Source of the DNA: Paenibacillus dendritiformis
GTDB taxonomy: Bacteria; Bacillota; Bacilli; Paenibacillales; Paenibacillaceae
Direction of reading: 5' to 3'
Assembly (NCBI RefSeq): GCF_945605565.1
Contig: NZ_OX216966.1
Coordinates: 2,119,501-2,183,500, forward strand
Length of the DNA: 64,000 nucleotides
Numbering within the stretch: position 1 is the first letter of the stretch; each line of letters opens with the position of its first letter. The notes beneath the pieces were generated by a model that saw only the letters and a program-made list of their open reading frames with translations, was not told the DNA's origin and did no database searches. Positions 35,478-44,752 of this stretch are shown piece by piece. The position numbers were made by a program, and so were the translations under genes.

Positions 35478-36255
35478 ACAATCTCCCATCGGGTCAGGAA
35501 AGCGACTATGCCCGGAGTTTCTTATGATCAATCTCCCATCGGGTCAGGAAAGCGACTATGCCCGGAGCTTCTTATGACCACTCTCCCATCGAGTCAGGAA
35601 AGCGTATATGCATGGAGTTCCTTATGACCACTCTCCCATCGACTCAGGAAAGAGTATATGCCCGGAGCTTCTTATGATCAATCTCCCATCGGGTCAGGAA
35701 AGCGTATATGCATGGAGTTTCTTATGACCACTCTCCCATCGAGTCAGGAAAGCGACTATGCCCGGAGTTCCTTATGACCAAACTCCCATTGAGTCAGGAA
35801 AGCGACTATGGCCGGAGCTTCTTATGACCACTCTCCCACCGAGTCAGGAAAGCGTATATGCATGGAGTTCCTTATGACCAAACTCCCATTGGGTCAGGAA
35901 AGCGTATATGCATGGAGTTCCTTATGACCACTCTCCCATTGGGTCAGGAAAGCGTATATGCATGGAGTTCCTTATGACCACTCTCCCATTGGGTCAGGAA
36001 AGCGTATATGCATGGAGTTCCTTATGACCACTCTCCCATCGAGTCAGGAAAGAGTATATGCCCGGAGCTTCTTATGATCAATCTCCCATCGGGTCAGGAA
36101 AGCGACTATGCCCGGAGTTCCTTATGACCAAACTCCCATTGGGTCAGGAAGGAGTATATGTGTGGGAGTTCCTTATGACCAATCTTCCATCGGGTCAGGA
36201 AACTGAATACGTCCGGGGTTCCTTATTAGCAATCTCCCCAGGGCTCAGGAAGTAT
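35478..36255 (+). repeat. Tandem array B1: 16 units of 50 bp, forward orientation
   Basis: The box gGGTCAGGAA recurs at 35491 and then every 50 bases without an indel up to 36141, then at 36192 and about 36243 (16 copies). A unit contains CTCCCATcGGGTCAGGAAAG, then a variable part (cgtatatgcatggag or cgactatgcccggag) and TTCCTTATGACCA. Units differ at a handful of positions that are shuffled between copies. The step of 50 shifts the reading frame every unit, so it is not coding. The core is the same as in arrays A1, A2 and B2. Confidence 0.95.
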
Positions 36256-36409
36256 CTGTATGAACCATTAAAAGCAGTATCCGAAGCGATCAGAACCAGC
36301 TCTTGCACGTATGACTTTGGTATATGGGTCATTTTCCCTTGCTTGCAGCATAGATAGTCAGGCTGTTGCCCAGTGGCCTAGGGTCATATCACAAACCTAA
36401 CCAAAGCAG

Positions 36410-36655
36410 GTCGAACCTTACCCAATGGGAGAGTGATGCAAAGAGCAGAAACGGAAGGTAACCTGACTCAATGGGAGTGTGGTGCAAAGAGTAGAAACGG
36501 AGAGCGGACCTGCTTCAATAGGAGAGTAATTGCAAAGAGCAGAAATGGAGAGCGAACCTGACCCAATGGGAGAGTGATGCAAAGAGAAGAAACGGAGAGC
36601 GGACCTGACCCAATGGGAGAGTGGGGCAAAAGAGCTTTGATCCAATAGGTGACTG
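36410..36655 (-). repeat. Tandem array B2: five to six units of about 47 bp, inverse orientation
   Basis: CCCAATGGGAGAG (or close) occurs at 36421, 36467, 36514, 36562 and 36609, with a diverged copy at 36641. Between copies lies GTGATGCAAAGAGCAGAAACGG and AGAGCGGACCTGA. On the minus strand the core reads ACTCTCCCATTGGGTCAGGT, matching B1. So the locus, like A1/A2, is a forward array followed by a shorter inverse array. Confidence 0.9.
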
Positions 36656-36713
36656 TTAAGCAATAAACTAAAACTGGGTGGAGGGCACTCCATCTGTGAA
36701 TTCTGTAAACGAT

Positions 36714-36749
36714 TGGCGGCTTTTCATCCACAGGAAAGCCGCTTTTTTG
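36714..36749 (+). terminator. Intrinsic terminator after the repeat arrays
   Basis: GGCGGCTTTTC and GAAAGCCGC form a stem around ATCCACAG, followed by TTTTTT. No gene precedes it closely; it may end a transcript running through the repeats. Confidence 0.75.
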
Positions 36750-37002
36750 TAGCCTTTATCCGAAGTGGATAAAAAGGCGGGGTGTTTTTTATCGAGATGC
36801 CTCGATGTTATTCGTTTTTGAAGCGTTTACAATCAAGGTGCAAGCAAAAAACGACCTTATTTTATGCGAGTTCAAAAGGTCACACCTGCAGGGATTTCAA
36901 GTTGATCAGTGGGCGGTTTGAACAGCTAAGGTTGCGCCACGGATAAGCGGCACGCCGTTTATCCCGCTTGGATAATGCGCACATCTTACAGAAAGGACAG
37001 AT
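36750..37002 (+). other. Upstream region of the ureide operon
   Basis: No gene is seen. A cre-like TGAAGCGTTTACA lies at 36819-36831, with the same one-base-short left half as the site at 30906. An inverted repeat GACCTT...AAGGTC (about 36855-36882) could be a regulator site. I found no convincing sigma-A promoter, which would fit dependence on the PucR-type activator. Confidence 0.35.
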
Positions 37003-38241
37003 ATGGTCATGGATAATATCCAAACGGAAACGGTTCGTCTTGTCGAATGGCTGAGCGAGTTCGGTAAAGACCCGGCTGGAGGCGTATCGCGCCTGCTCTA
37101 TTCCGAAGCGTGGACAGCTGCGCAAAAAGCTTTGGAGCAGTACATGCAAGCAGAAGGCTTCACCACGTATTACGATGAGGTCGGCAATTTGTTCGGGCGG
37201 TTGGAAGGAAGCCAGTTCCCGGATGAAACGATTATGAGCGGCTCTCATGTGGACACCGTTCTGAACGGTGGTAAGTATGACGGGCAATATGGCATTCTCG
37301 CCGCTTTGATGGCGATTAAGACTTTGAAGGAAACGTATGGCCAGCCGCTGCGCACGCTGGAGGTGGTCTCGTTCGCGGAAGAAGAGGGCAGCCGCTTCCC
37401 GTATACGTTCTGGGGCAGCAAAAATGTGGTGGGTATCGCTAAAAAGGAGGACGTGCAGGACATCGCCGACTTCAAAGGCGTGCGCTTCACGGAAGCGATG
37501 GAGCAAGCGGGCTTCGGCTTCCGCAAGGAGCCGGTGAAGCCGCGCACCGATATTCAAGCGTTTGTCGAGCTGCACATTGAGCAGGGCAACGTATTGGAAC
37601 GCGAAGGCCTGTCCGTTGGCGTCGTTCACAGCATCGTCGGCCAGCGGCGCTTCACCGTCGAGATTGCGGGAGAGGCCAATCATGCCGGCACGACGCCGAT
37701 GGGTTACCGCAAAGATGCGGTTCACGCAGCAGGCCGGATGATTCAGCAAATTCTGGATCTGGCGCAAGCGAATGGCGATCCGCTCGTAACAACGGTCGGC
37801 AAGATCGAGGTGACGCCGAATGTGGTCAATGTCGTGCCGGGCAAGGCGCTGTTCACGCTCGATATCCGCCATACGGACAAAGCGGAGCTGATCCGGTTCA
37901 CGGATGAAGTGACGGAGCTGATGGAGCGCACTGCTGAAGCAATCGGCGTGGAATTGAAGGTAGATATGTGGATGGATGAGGATCCTGTCCCTATGGACCA
38001 ACGGATTCTCGACGTACTAGAACGGCAGTGCCGGACGAATAACATTCCGTTCAAGCTGATGCACAGCGGAGCGGGTCACGATTCTCAGATTATGGCGAAA
38101 TTTGTGCCTACGGCCATGCTGTTCGTTCCAAGCCGCAATGGAATTAGCCACAATCCGGCAGAGTATACGAGTCCGGAGCATCTGGCAGACGGGGTTCGCG
38201 CTTTGACCTACGCGCTGCACGAGTTGGCGTACCAAGCATGA
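37003..38241 (+). CDS. allC: Allantoate amidohydrolase (AllC), M20 family
   Basis: A 412-residue zinc/manganese amidohydrolase of the M20 hydantoinase/carbamoylase group. Metal-binding motifs: SGSHVDTV (His, Asp), AEEEGSRFP (Glu pair), ELHIEQG (His), and a late SHNPAE. The dimerisation lid (ANHAGTTPMGYRKDA) is intact. It hydrolyses allantoate to ureidoglycine (with loss of ammonia and CO2); beta-ureidopropionase or N-carbamoylase activity is the family alternative, but allE and allD next door decide for allantoate. GAAAGGA precedes ATG 37003. First gene of the operon. Confidence 0.9.
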   Translation: MVMDNIQTETVRLVEWLSEFGKDPAGGVSRLLYSEAWTAAQKALEQYMQAEGFTTYYDEVGNLFGRLEGSQFPDETIMSGSHVDTVLNGGKYDGQYGILAALMAIKTLKETYGQPLRTLEVVSFAEEEGSRFPYTFWGSKNVVGIAKKEDVQDIADFKGVRFTEAMEQAGFGFRKEPVKPRTDIQAFVELHIEQGNVLEREGLSVGVVHSIVGQRRFTVEIAGEANHAGTTPMGYRKDAVHAAGRMIQQILDLAQANGDPLVTTVGKIEVTPNVVNVVPGKALFTLDIRHTDKAELIRFTDEVTELMERTAEAIGVELKVDMWMDEDPVPMDQRILDVLERQCRTNNIPFKLMHSGAGHDSQIMAKFVPTAMLFVPSRNGISHNPAEYTSPEHLADGVRALTYALHELAYQA

Positions 38242-38305
38242 TAGGCATTAAACAAAGGACAAGCAGGCAGGCACAAATTGATTTGCGCTGAGGAGAGTGA
38301 GAATT

Positions 38306-39544
38306 ATGAGGGACGTCAGCCAACAGGGTAAGTGGGAATATTGGAAAAAAGTCATCGTCATGCTTTGTCTCGGATGGACGGTCATTTGGATCTACCGCAC
38401 CATCTTGAATCCGATTCTTCCCGAAATTCAACAAGATTTAAATGTAACGTCAGATGCAAGCATGGGCCTCATCTTCAGTGTATTTTTCTTCGCCTATACG
38501 ATGATGCAAATTCCGTCAGGATTGTTGGCAGATAAGTTTGGACGGAAGACGATTATCATTCCGGGATTTATTTTGTTCACCTTGGGGGCAATTCTTGTCG
38601 GGTTCTCGACCTCACTCATGTTCATCCTGGTCGCGAGCTTCATTACCGGGTTGGGGCAAGGTACTTATTATGGTCCGGCCTATTCCATCTCATCGGAGAC
38701 GATTCCGAAGGAGAAGCGGGGCATTTCCACGGCGATCATTAACAGCGGCTCCGCTATCGGTATGGCCATCGGCCTTATTGGATCGAGCTTCCTGGTGAAG
38801 GATGCCGGCTGGGATTGGCGGGTGCTGCTCTTTATTACGGCAGGTTTGGCCTTCAGCTTAATGCTGGTTTTTGCCAAAAATATCAAGAAGAACACGCCGC
38901 AGTCCAAAATGGCTGGGGGGACTTCGGACGCGGAGAACCAAGACAAGGCGACATTTAAACGGCTGTTAGCCAATCCGAAGATGGTTGCCTCCTATGTGCT
39001 GTATTTTGCGACTTGTTATGGATATTACATGATCGTGACCTGGCTCCCGTCGTATTTGCAGGATGAGCGGGGCTTCGAAGGGACAGCGATCGGCTTCGCG
39101 GCCGCTCTGGTTGCGTTCAGCGCAGTGCCTGGCGCCTTGCTGTTCAGCCGGATGTCGGACAAGTTCATGCACAAGAAGGTTACATTTATCATCATTTTGG
39201 AGCTGTTGGCCGCGGTGATGCTGTACTTGACCGTCTCGGTCCAGACGACCACTTTGCTTATAGTCTGCCTTATCTTGTACGGCTTCCTCGGCAAGCTGGC
39301 CGTCGAGCCGATCTTAATCTCGTATGTGGCGGATATCGCGCCGAAGCAAGGAGTCGGGTCTACGTTCGGAATTTTCAACTTTTTCGGCATGATGTCATCG
39401 GTCGTAGCTCCGTTCGTTACCGGTCTGATTTCCGACGCGACGGGCAGTAAAGTATTGGGCTTCTATCTGGCGACGATCATTATCTTGGTCGGGTCGGCCG
39501 TGATGCTGGCGGCTAATATGAAGAAGACGCCACGGACATCTTAA
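38306..39544 (+). CDS. MFS transporter, probably for allantoate or a related ureide
   Basis: A 412-residue, 12-helix major facilitator with the loop motif GLLADKFGRKTII after helix 2 and GTYYGPAYSISSE in helix 4/5. Substrate is inferred only from its place between allC and allE. ATG 38306 follows AGGAGAG by eight bases; GTG 38297 overlaps that site. It replaces the allantoin permease usually seen in such clusters. Confidence 0.8.
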   Translation: MRDVSQQGKWEYWKKVIVMLCLGWTVIWIYRTILNPILPEIQQDLNVTSDASMGLIFSVFFFAYTMMQIPSGLLADKFGRKTIIIPGFILFTLGAILVGFSTSLMFILVASFITGLGQGTYYGPAYSISSETIPKEKRGISTAIINSGSAIGMAIGLIGSSFLVKDAGWDWRVLLFITAGLAFSLMLVFAKNIKKNTPQSKMAGGTSDAENQDKATFKRLLANPKMVASYVLYFATCYGYYMIVTWLPSYLQDERGFEGTAIGFAAALVAFSAVPGALLFSRMSDKFMHKKVTFIIILELLAAVMLYLTVSVQTTTLLIVCLILYGFLGKLAVEPILISYVADIAPKQGVGSTFGIFNFFGMMSSVVAPFVTGLISDATGSKVLGFYLATIIILVGSAVMLAANMKKTPRTS

Positions 39545-39567
39545 TTAGTAGAAGGAGAGTGTGCAAT

Positions 39568-40332
39568 ATGGGTTATCCAAAAGATTTGTTGTCGAGCCGT
39601 TCCATCATCAAGCGCGGCAATTTTGCCTTGATCCCGCCGGAGGGCCTGGTCAAAAATACGGTGCCTGGCTTTGAGCAATGCGATATCACGATTCTGGCAT
39701 CTCCGCGGCTTGGCGCCAAATTCGTCGATTACGTCGTGACGATGCACGAGGGCGGGAAGAACGCCCGGGGCTTCGGCGAAGCCGGCGTGGAAACGTTCGT
39801 GTACTGCATGGAAGGACGGGTGAAGGCTTCTGCGGATGAGCAGTCGTTCTCGCTGCAGGAAGGCGGTTACCTGTATTGCCCTCCGGGCGTGAAGCTGTAC
39901 TTGGAGAACGAGCAGGCAGAAGATACTCGCTTGTTCCTGTACAAGCAGAAATATACGCCGCTCGAGGGAGGCGCCCTTCCATGGGTCGTGTCGGGGAATG
40001 TGCATGAGCTGGAAGCGGTGGATTACGACGACATGGCGAACGTCAAGCTGAAGGATTTGCTGCCGACCGACCTTGCCTTCGATATGAATTTTCATATTTT
40101 GTCGTTCGAGCCGGGCGGCTGCCATCCGTTTGTAGAGACGCATTATCAGGAGCATGGGGCGATTATGCTGTCCGGCGAAGGCGTCTACAATCTGGACAAT
40201 GAATGGATTCCGATCAAAAAAGGAGACTACCTCTATATGGGGCCATACGTGCCGCAAGCGACCTATGCAGTGGGTAGAGAACCGTTCGCCTACTTGTATT
40301 CCAAGGATTGCAACCGGGACGCCACCCTGTAG
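39568..40332 (+). CDS. allE: (S)-ureidoglycine aminohydrolase (AllE)
   Basis: A 254-residue bicupin. The N-terminal half begins YPKDLLSSRSIIKRGNFALI, typical of AllE/YlbA, and the C-terminal cupin carries the metal site in SFEPGGCHPFVETHYQEHG. It converts (S)-ureidoglycine to (S)-ureidoglycolate plus ammonia, the manganese-dependent step after AllC. ATG 39568 has AAGGAGAG upstream. Confidence 0.93.
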   Translation: MGYPKDLLSSRSIIKRGNFALIPPEGLVKNTVPGFEQCDITILASPRLGAKFVDYVVTMHEGGKNARGFGEAGVETFVYCMEGRVKASADEQSFSLQEGGYLYCPPGVKLYLENEQAEDTRLFLYKQKYTPLEGGALPWVVSGNVHELEAVDYDDMANVKLKDLLPTDLAFDMNFHILSFEPGGCHPFVETHYQEHGAIMLSGEGVYNLDNEWIPIKKGDYLYMGPYVPQATYAVGREPFAYLYSKDCNRDATL

Positions 40333-40463
40333 GAGACGCAGGGCTACCGCAACCTCCCAATGGGAGAAGCGGGCCGTCAGACACCGCCTTCCCTGCTGCG
40401 GGCCGGGGCTTGCTCCGCCCGGCAGCGGGGGAAGGCGGAATACTTGCCAGAGAGGGAATGGAC

Positions 40464-41513
40464 ATGAGAGTAAGCAAACAGAAATTGCATGAGCTAATCC
40501 GGACAAAATTATCCCGGGCCGGACTATCGGCCGCGCATGCGGATGTAGTGGCGGAAGTGCTCGTTCATGCCGATGTCCGCGGGGTTCACTCGCATGGCGC
40601 CATGCGGGTCGAATATTATGCGGAGCGGATTGCCAAAGGCGGCACGAACGTGAATCCCCAATTCGAATTCAAGAAGACGGGGACATGCTCCGCCGTGTTC
40701 GACGGGGATAACGGAGCGGGACATGTGGCGGCCAAGCAGGCAATGGCAGAGGCCGTCAATATCGCGAAGGAGCATGGCGTCGCGGTCGTCGGGGTACGGC
40801 GAATCGGACATAGCGGCTCCCTGTCCTATTATGTGCAGCAAGCGGCGCGGGAAGGGCTGATCGGCATTTCGGTCTGCCAATCCGATCCGATGGTGGTGCC
40901 TTTCGGCGGGGCCGAGCCTTATTATGGCACGAACCCGATTGCTTTTGCCGCACCAGGCGAAGGGAACGAACTCATGACCTTCGATATGGCAACGACTGTC
41001 CAGGCTTGGGGAAAAATTTTGCATGCCCGTTCGAAGCATGAGTCGATTCCGGAAACATGGGCTGTCGATGAACGGGGTGTGCCGACGACCGACCCGTTCC
41101 AGGTGAATGCGCTGCTTCCGATTGCCGGACCGAAAGGGTACGGCTTGATGATGATGGTCGATGTGCTGTCCGGCATTTTGCTCGGACTGCCGTTCGGGAA
41201 TCAGGTCAGCTCCATGTATCATGACTTGACCGAAGGCCGGAACCTGGGCCAGCTTCATATCGTGCTGGATCCGTCCTTCTTTACTGATTTGGAGACGTTC
41301 CGGCGCAATATTTCGAAGACGATGAGCGATCTGAACGGCATCAAGCCGGCGCCTGGCTTCGAGCGCGTGCTGTATCCGGGCCAGAATTATGACCTGATTG
41401 AACAGGAGAATGAAGCGAACGGCATCGAGATTGTGGATGAGGTGTATGACTATCTCGTCTCTGATGTGATTCATAACAATGCGTACGACCATAAAGATCC
41501 GTTTGCCAAGTGA
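40464..41513 (+). CDS. allD: Ureidoglycolate dehydrogenase (AllD)
   Basis: A 349-residue member of the malate/L-lactate dehydrogenase (Ldh_2) family, distinct from Rossmann dehydrogenases. Conserved active-site segments are VHSHGAMRV, RRIGHSGSLSYY and YYGTNPIAFAAP. It oxidises (S)-ureidoglycolate to oxalurate with NAD. ATG 40464 (or 40458) follows GAGAGGG. A 131-base GC-rich gap separates it from allE; it contains no clear terminator. Confidence 0.92.
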   Translation: MRVSKQKLHELIRTKLSRAGLSAAHADVVAEVLVHADVRGVHSHGAMRVEYYAERIAKGGTNVNPQFEFKKTGTCSAVFDGDNGAGHVAAKQAMAEAVNIAKEHGVAVVGVRRIGHSGSLSYYVQQAAREGLIGISVCQSDPMVVPFGGAEPYYGTNPIAFAAPGEGNELMTFDMATTVQAWGKILHARSKHESIPETWAVDERGVPTTDPFQVNALLPIAGPKGYGLMMMVDVLSGILLGLPFGNQVSSMYHDLTEGRNLGQLHIVLDPSFFTDLETFRRNISKTMSDLNGIKPAPGFERVLYPGQNYDLIEQENEANGIEIVDEVYDYLVSDVIHNNAYDHKDPFAK

Positions 41514-41592
41514 CTTTTTTCGCTGAGTAGGGGATCCAACCACTCCAGAGGGAAATCGTCCATACCGAACGGACAACCAGAGGTGAACTAGA

Positions 41593-43353
41593 ATGCTGCA
41601 TACGATCATTAAAAAAAATTCGTATCAAGATTCCGTCAATTTAATGCTTCTCACGAATCATATTTCTGCGCTGGAAGGCGTCAAGCAAGCATCGATCATG
41701 ATGGGAACGCCGGCCAACAAGGACATTATGAACAATTCCGGCTTATACACGGATGAACTCGAGCAAGCCGGGGCCAATGACATGTGCATCGTCATCGATG
41801 CCGAGGAGCAGAGCAATCTGGATGACATTCTCGCTGCGGTCGACAGCTTTCTGAGCGACCAATCGGTCAGCTCCGCTTCGTCCTCGCTCGAGAGCGTACG
41901 CTCGTGGGAGCGGGCTCTGAAGGAGAACCCGGGCGCCAACCTGGCCATTATCTCGGTACCGGGCCAATACGCGGCGGGGGAAGCGGAAAAAGCGCTCGAT
42001 TATGGCCTGCATGCGTTCATTTTCAGTGACAATGTGTCTGTGGAGGAAGAACTGAAGCTGAAGCAGAAGGCGCATGAAAAAGGACTGCTCGTCATGGGTC
42101 CGGATTGCGGCACGGGGATCTTGTCGGGGGTTCCGCTCGCCTTCGCGAACCGCGTCAAGGCAGGCAATATCGGCGTCGTCGGCGCCTCGGGCACAGGCAT
42201 CCAAGAGGTGACGACGCTCATCGACCGCATGGGCGGCGGGATCAGCCATGCGATCGGTACTGGCGGGCGCGACCTCTCGGAGTCGGTCGGAGCGATTACG
42301 ATGCTGGACGGCATCCGCGGACTGGAGCATAACGACCAGACCGAGGTGATCGTCATCGTGTCCAAGCCACCGGCGAAGGCGGTGCGCGATCAGGTGGTCC
42401 GCCAGCTGCAAGGGATGTCGAAGCCGGCGGTTACCCTGTTCCTCGGAGAGAAGCCGTCCGCACATGAAGGCAATGTCTATCAAGCCTATACCTTGGAAGA
42501 AGCAGCCAGAATTGCCGTCGACCTGGCCAAAGGCGCCGATGTGCAGCCGCTGTACAGCGTGCCGCTCGACGTGCCGAAGATGGATTTGCAGCCGGGGCAG
42601 ACCTCGATTCAAGGCCTGTATGCCGGCGGTACCCTGGCCGCTGAAGCAGCGATGCTCATCGCGGATGCGCTTCAATTGAAAGACGGCCTGATTCATGAAG
42701 ACGGTTACGTCCTCAAATCGAACGGTCATGCGATTGTCGATTTGGGCGATGACATGTATACGCAGGGCAAGCCGCATCCGATGATCGATCCGGCTACCCG
42801 GGTTCAGTATATCGAGAAGGCGGCCCAAGATCCGGCGACAGCGGTCATTCTGTTCGACGTCGTGCTTGGATACGGCAGCCATGATGATATGGCGAGCGTG
42901 CTGGCGCCGGTGATCGAAAGAGCGATTGCGAAGGCGAAGGCGGAAGGGCGCAACCTCTACTTTGTGGGTGTCCTGTGCGGCACGCAGCAGGATCCGCAGT
43001 CTTATGCGGAGCAGAAGCGCAAGTTCGAAGAAGCGGGCGTGCTGGTGAAGGAGAGCAATAATCAAGCGGTGCGCACGGTTCTGGCGATGATGAACCTCAG
43101 CCTGGAGGACGCGCCGAAGACGCACCGTCCGGCGGCAGCGGTCATGCCGGAAGAGACCTCCGCGTCCGCGCCTGTCGCGGCGCTGCTTGGCGGGAAGCCT
43201 TCCGTCATCAATGTGGGGCTGCAGAAGTTCACGCAAGCCATTCTTGCAAGCGGCGCCACGGCAATTCAATACGATTGGCGGCCGGTTGCGGGCGGCAGCG
43301 TGAAGATGCAGCGCGTATTGAAGCTACTGAACGAGTACCGGTTTACGAATTAG
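41593..43353 (+). CDS. allF: AllF (FdrA), oxamate carbamoyltransferase subunit
   Basis: A 586-residue FdrA-family protein with succinyl-CoA-synthetase-like folds: MGPDCGTGIL, GASGTGIQEVTTLIDRMGGG and a later ATAVILFDVVLGYGSH region. FdrA, YlbE and YlbF of E. coli have been reassigned as the AllF, AllG and AllH subunits of oxamate transcarbamylase, which phosphorolyses oxalurate to oxamate and carbamoyl phosphate. The same three genes in the same order follow here. AGAGGTGA precedes ATG 41593. Confidence 0.88.
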   Translation: MLHTIIKKNSYQDSVNLMLLTNHISALEGVKQASIMMGTPANKDIMNNSGLYTDELEQAGANDMCIVIDAEEQSNLDDILAAVDSFLSDQSVSSASSSLESVRSWERALKENPGANLAIISVPGQYAAGEAEKALDYGLHAFIFSDNVSVEEELKLKQKAHEKGLLVMGPDCGTGILSGVPLAFANRVKAGNIGVVGASGTGIQEVTTLIDRMGGGISHAIGTGGRDLSESVGAITMLDGIRGLEHNDQTEVIVIVSKPPAKAVRDQVVRQLQGMSKPAVTLFLGEKPSAHEGNVYQAYTLEEAARIAVDLAKGADVQPLYSVPLDVPKMDLQPGQTSIQGLYAGGTLAAEAAMLIADALQLKDGLIHEDGYVLKSNGHAIVDLGDDMYTQGKPHPMIDPATRVQYIEKAAQDPATAVILFDVVLGYGSHDDMASVLAPVIERAIAKAKAEGRNLYFVGVLCGTQQDPQSYAEQKRKFEEAGVLVKESNNQAVRTVLAMMNLSLEDAPKTHRPAAAVMPEETSASAPVAALLGGKPSVINVGLQKFTQAILASGATAIQYDWRPVAGGSVKMQRVLKLLNEYRFTN

Positions 43354-43455
43354 TATCCGGTGTCGCTTTTCCCGTGGACGATGAATCCACTCCTGTGAAC
43401 CGCGTCCATGACGAACCATCGACGCCGCAGACGAACAGCTGGGAGGGAATTACAA

Positions 43456-44715
43456 ATGAAATTTAATACTATTGATGAAGCCAACCAGGCGGTAATTGAC
43501 AAGATTTCCGGCGGCACGCCGTTCCTCGTCGATGCCGTGCCGGCTCACACCGTTATTCCGGAACTGGAAGGCAAGACGCTGCTGCATGCAGGTCCGCCGA
43601 TCGCCTACCAAGACATGACGGGACCGATGCAAGGCTCATGCGTAGGCGCCGCGTTATTCGAGGGCTGGGCGAAGGACGAGGCTGAGGCCCGCGCCATGCT
43701 GGAACGGGGCGACATCCGCTTCATGCCGTGCCACCATGTGAAGGCCGTCGGACCGATGGGAGGCATCACGTCCGGCAATATGCCGGTATTCGTCGTCAAG
43801 AACCGCTCCGAAGGCAATGAAGCGTACTGCATTATGAATGAAGGCATCGGCAAGGTGCTTCGCTTCGGCGCTTATTCGGAAGAGGTCATCACGCGCCTGA
43901 GATGGATGAGGGACGTGCTCGGCCCGACGCTGTCCCGCGCGTTGAAGGCGACGGAGGAAGGTCTGAATCTGAATGTCATGATCGCGAAGGCGATTACGAT
44001 GGGGGACGAATTCCATCAGCGCAACATCGCCGCTTCGCTTGTCTTTTTGAAGGAAATCAGCCCTTATATCGTTAGTTTGGATATGGATAAGCAAGAGATG
44101 CAGAGCGTCATTAAATTTTTGGCGGATACGGATCAGTTCTTCTTGAACATCATGATGGCGGCGTCCAAGGCTGTCATGGACGGTGCGCGCACGATCGAAG
44201 CCGGCACGGTGGTCACTGCGATGTGCCGTAATGGACGCGACTTCGGCATCCGCATCAGCGGCATGGGCGACGAATGGTTCACCGCGCCGGTGAACACGCC
44301 GCAGGGACTGTTCTTCACGGGCTACTCGCAAGAGGATGCCAACCCGGACATCGGCGACAGCGCGATTACGGAGACGTTCGGCGTCGGGGGGATGGCGATG
44401 ATTGCCGCTCCGGGCGTAACTCGCTTCGTCGGGGCCGGCGGATTCCACGATGCGCTGGCGACGAGCAACGAGATGGTCGAGATCTCGATCGACCAAAATC
44501 CGAACTTCACGGTTCCAACCTGGAACTTCCGCGGCATTTGCCTCGGCATCGATGCGAGAAAGGTCGTAGAAACGGGAATTACGCCTGTAATTAATACCGG
44601 GATCGCCCATAAGGAGCCAGGTGTGGGACAGATCGGCGCAGGCACGGTCCGTCCGCCTGTCGAATGCTTCGAGAAGGCGCTGGAAGCGTATGCAGCCAAG
44701 CTCGGACTTCTGTAA
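43456..44715 (+). CDS. allG: AllG (YlbE, DUF1116), oxamate carbamoyltransferase subunit
   Basis: A 419-residue DUF1116 protein, with AYQDMTGPMQGSCVGAALFE and GPMGGITSGNMPVFVV as recognisable segments. Start ATG 43456 behind TGGGAGGG; the in-frame upstream ATG at 43408 has no ribosome site. Acts with AllF and AllH. Confidence 0.87.
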   Translation: MKFNTIDEANQAVIDKISGGTPFLVDAVPAHTVIPELEGKTLLHAGPPIAYQDMTGPMQGSCVGAALFEGWAKDEAEARAMLERGDIRFMPCHHVKAVGPMGGITSGNMPVFVVKNRSEGNEAYCIMNEGIGKVLRFGAYSEEVITRLRWMRDVLGPTLSRALKATEEGLNLNVMIAKAITMGDEFHQRNIAASLVFLKEISPYIVSLDMDKQEMQSVIKFLADTDQFFLNIMMAASKAVMDGARTIEAGTVVTAMCRNGRDFGIRISGMGDEWFTAPVNTPQGLFFTGYSQEDANPDIGDSAITETFGVGGMAMIAAPGVTRFVGAGGFHDALATSNEMVEISIDQNPNFTVPTWNFRGICLGIDARKVVETGITPVINTGIAHKEPGVGQIGAGTVRPPVECFEKALEAYAAKLGLL

Positions 44716-44752
44716 CACGCCGCAGCATACGCATTGTCTCAAGGGAGAGGAG

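Noticed and set aside
35478..36255. CRISPR array
   Set aside because: The 50-bp units are contiguous repeats with no unique spacers, there are no cas genes nearby, and the same core recurs in inverse orientation at 36410-36655.
36058..36357. 99-residue open frame inside the repeat array
   Set aside because: The 50-bp period moves the frame each unit, no ribosome site precedes it, and it ends in non-repeat DNA. It is a by-product of repeat composition. The minus-strand frames at 2279-2648 and 36418-36731 are rejected for the same reason.
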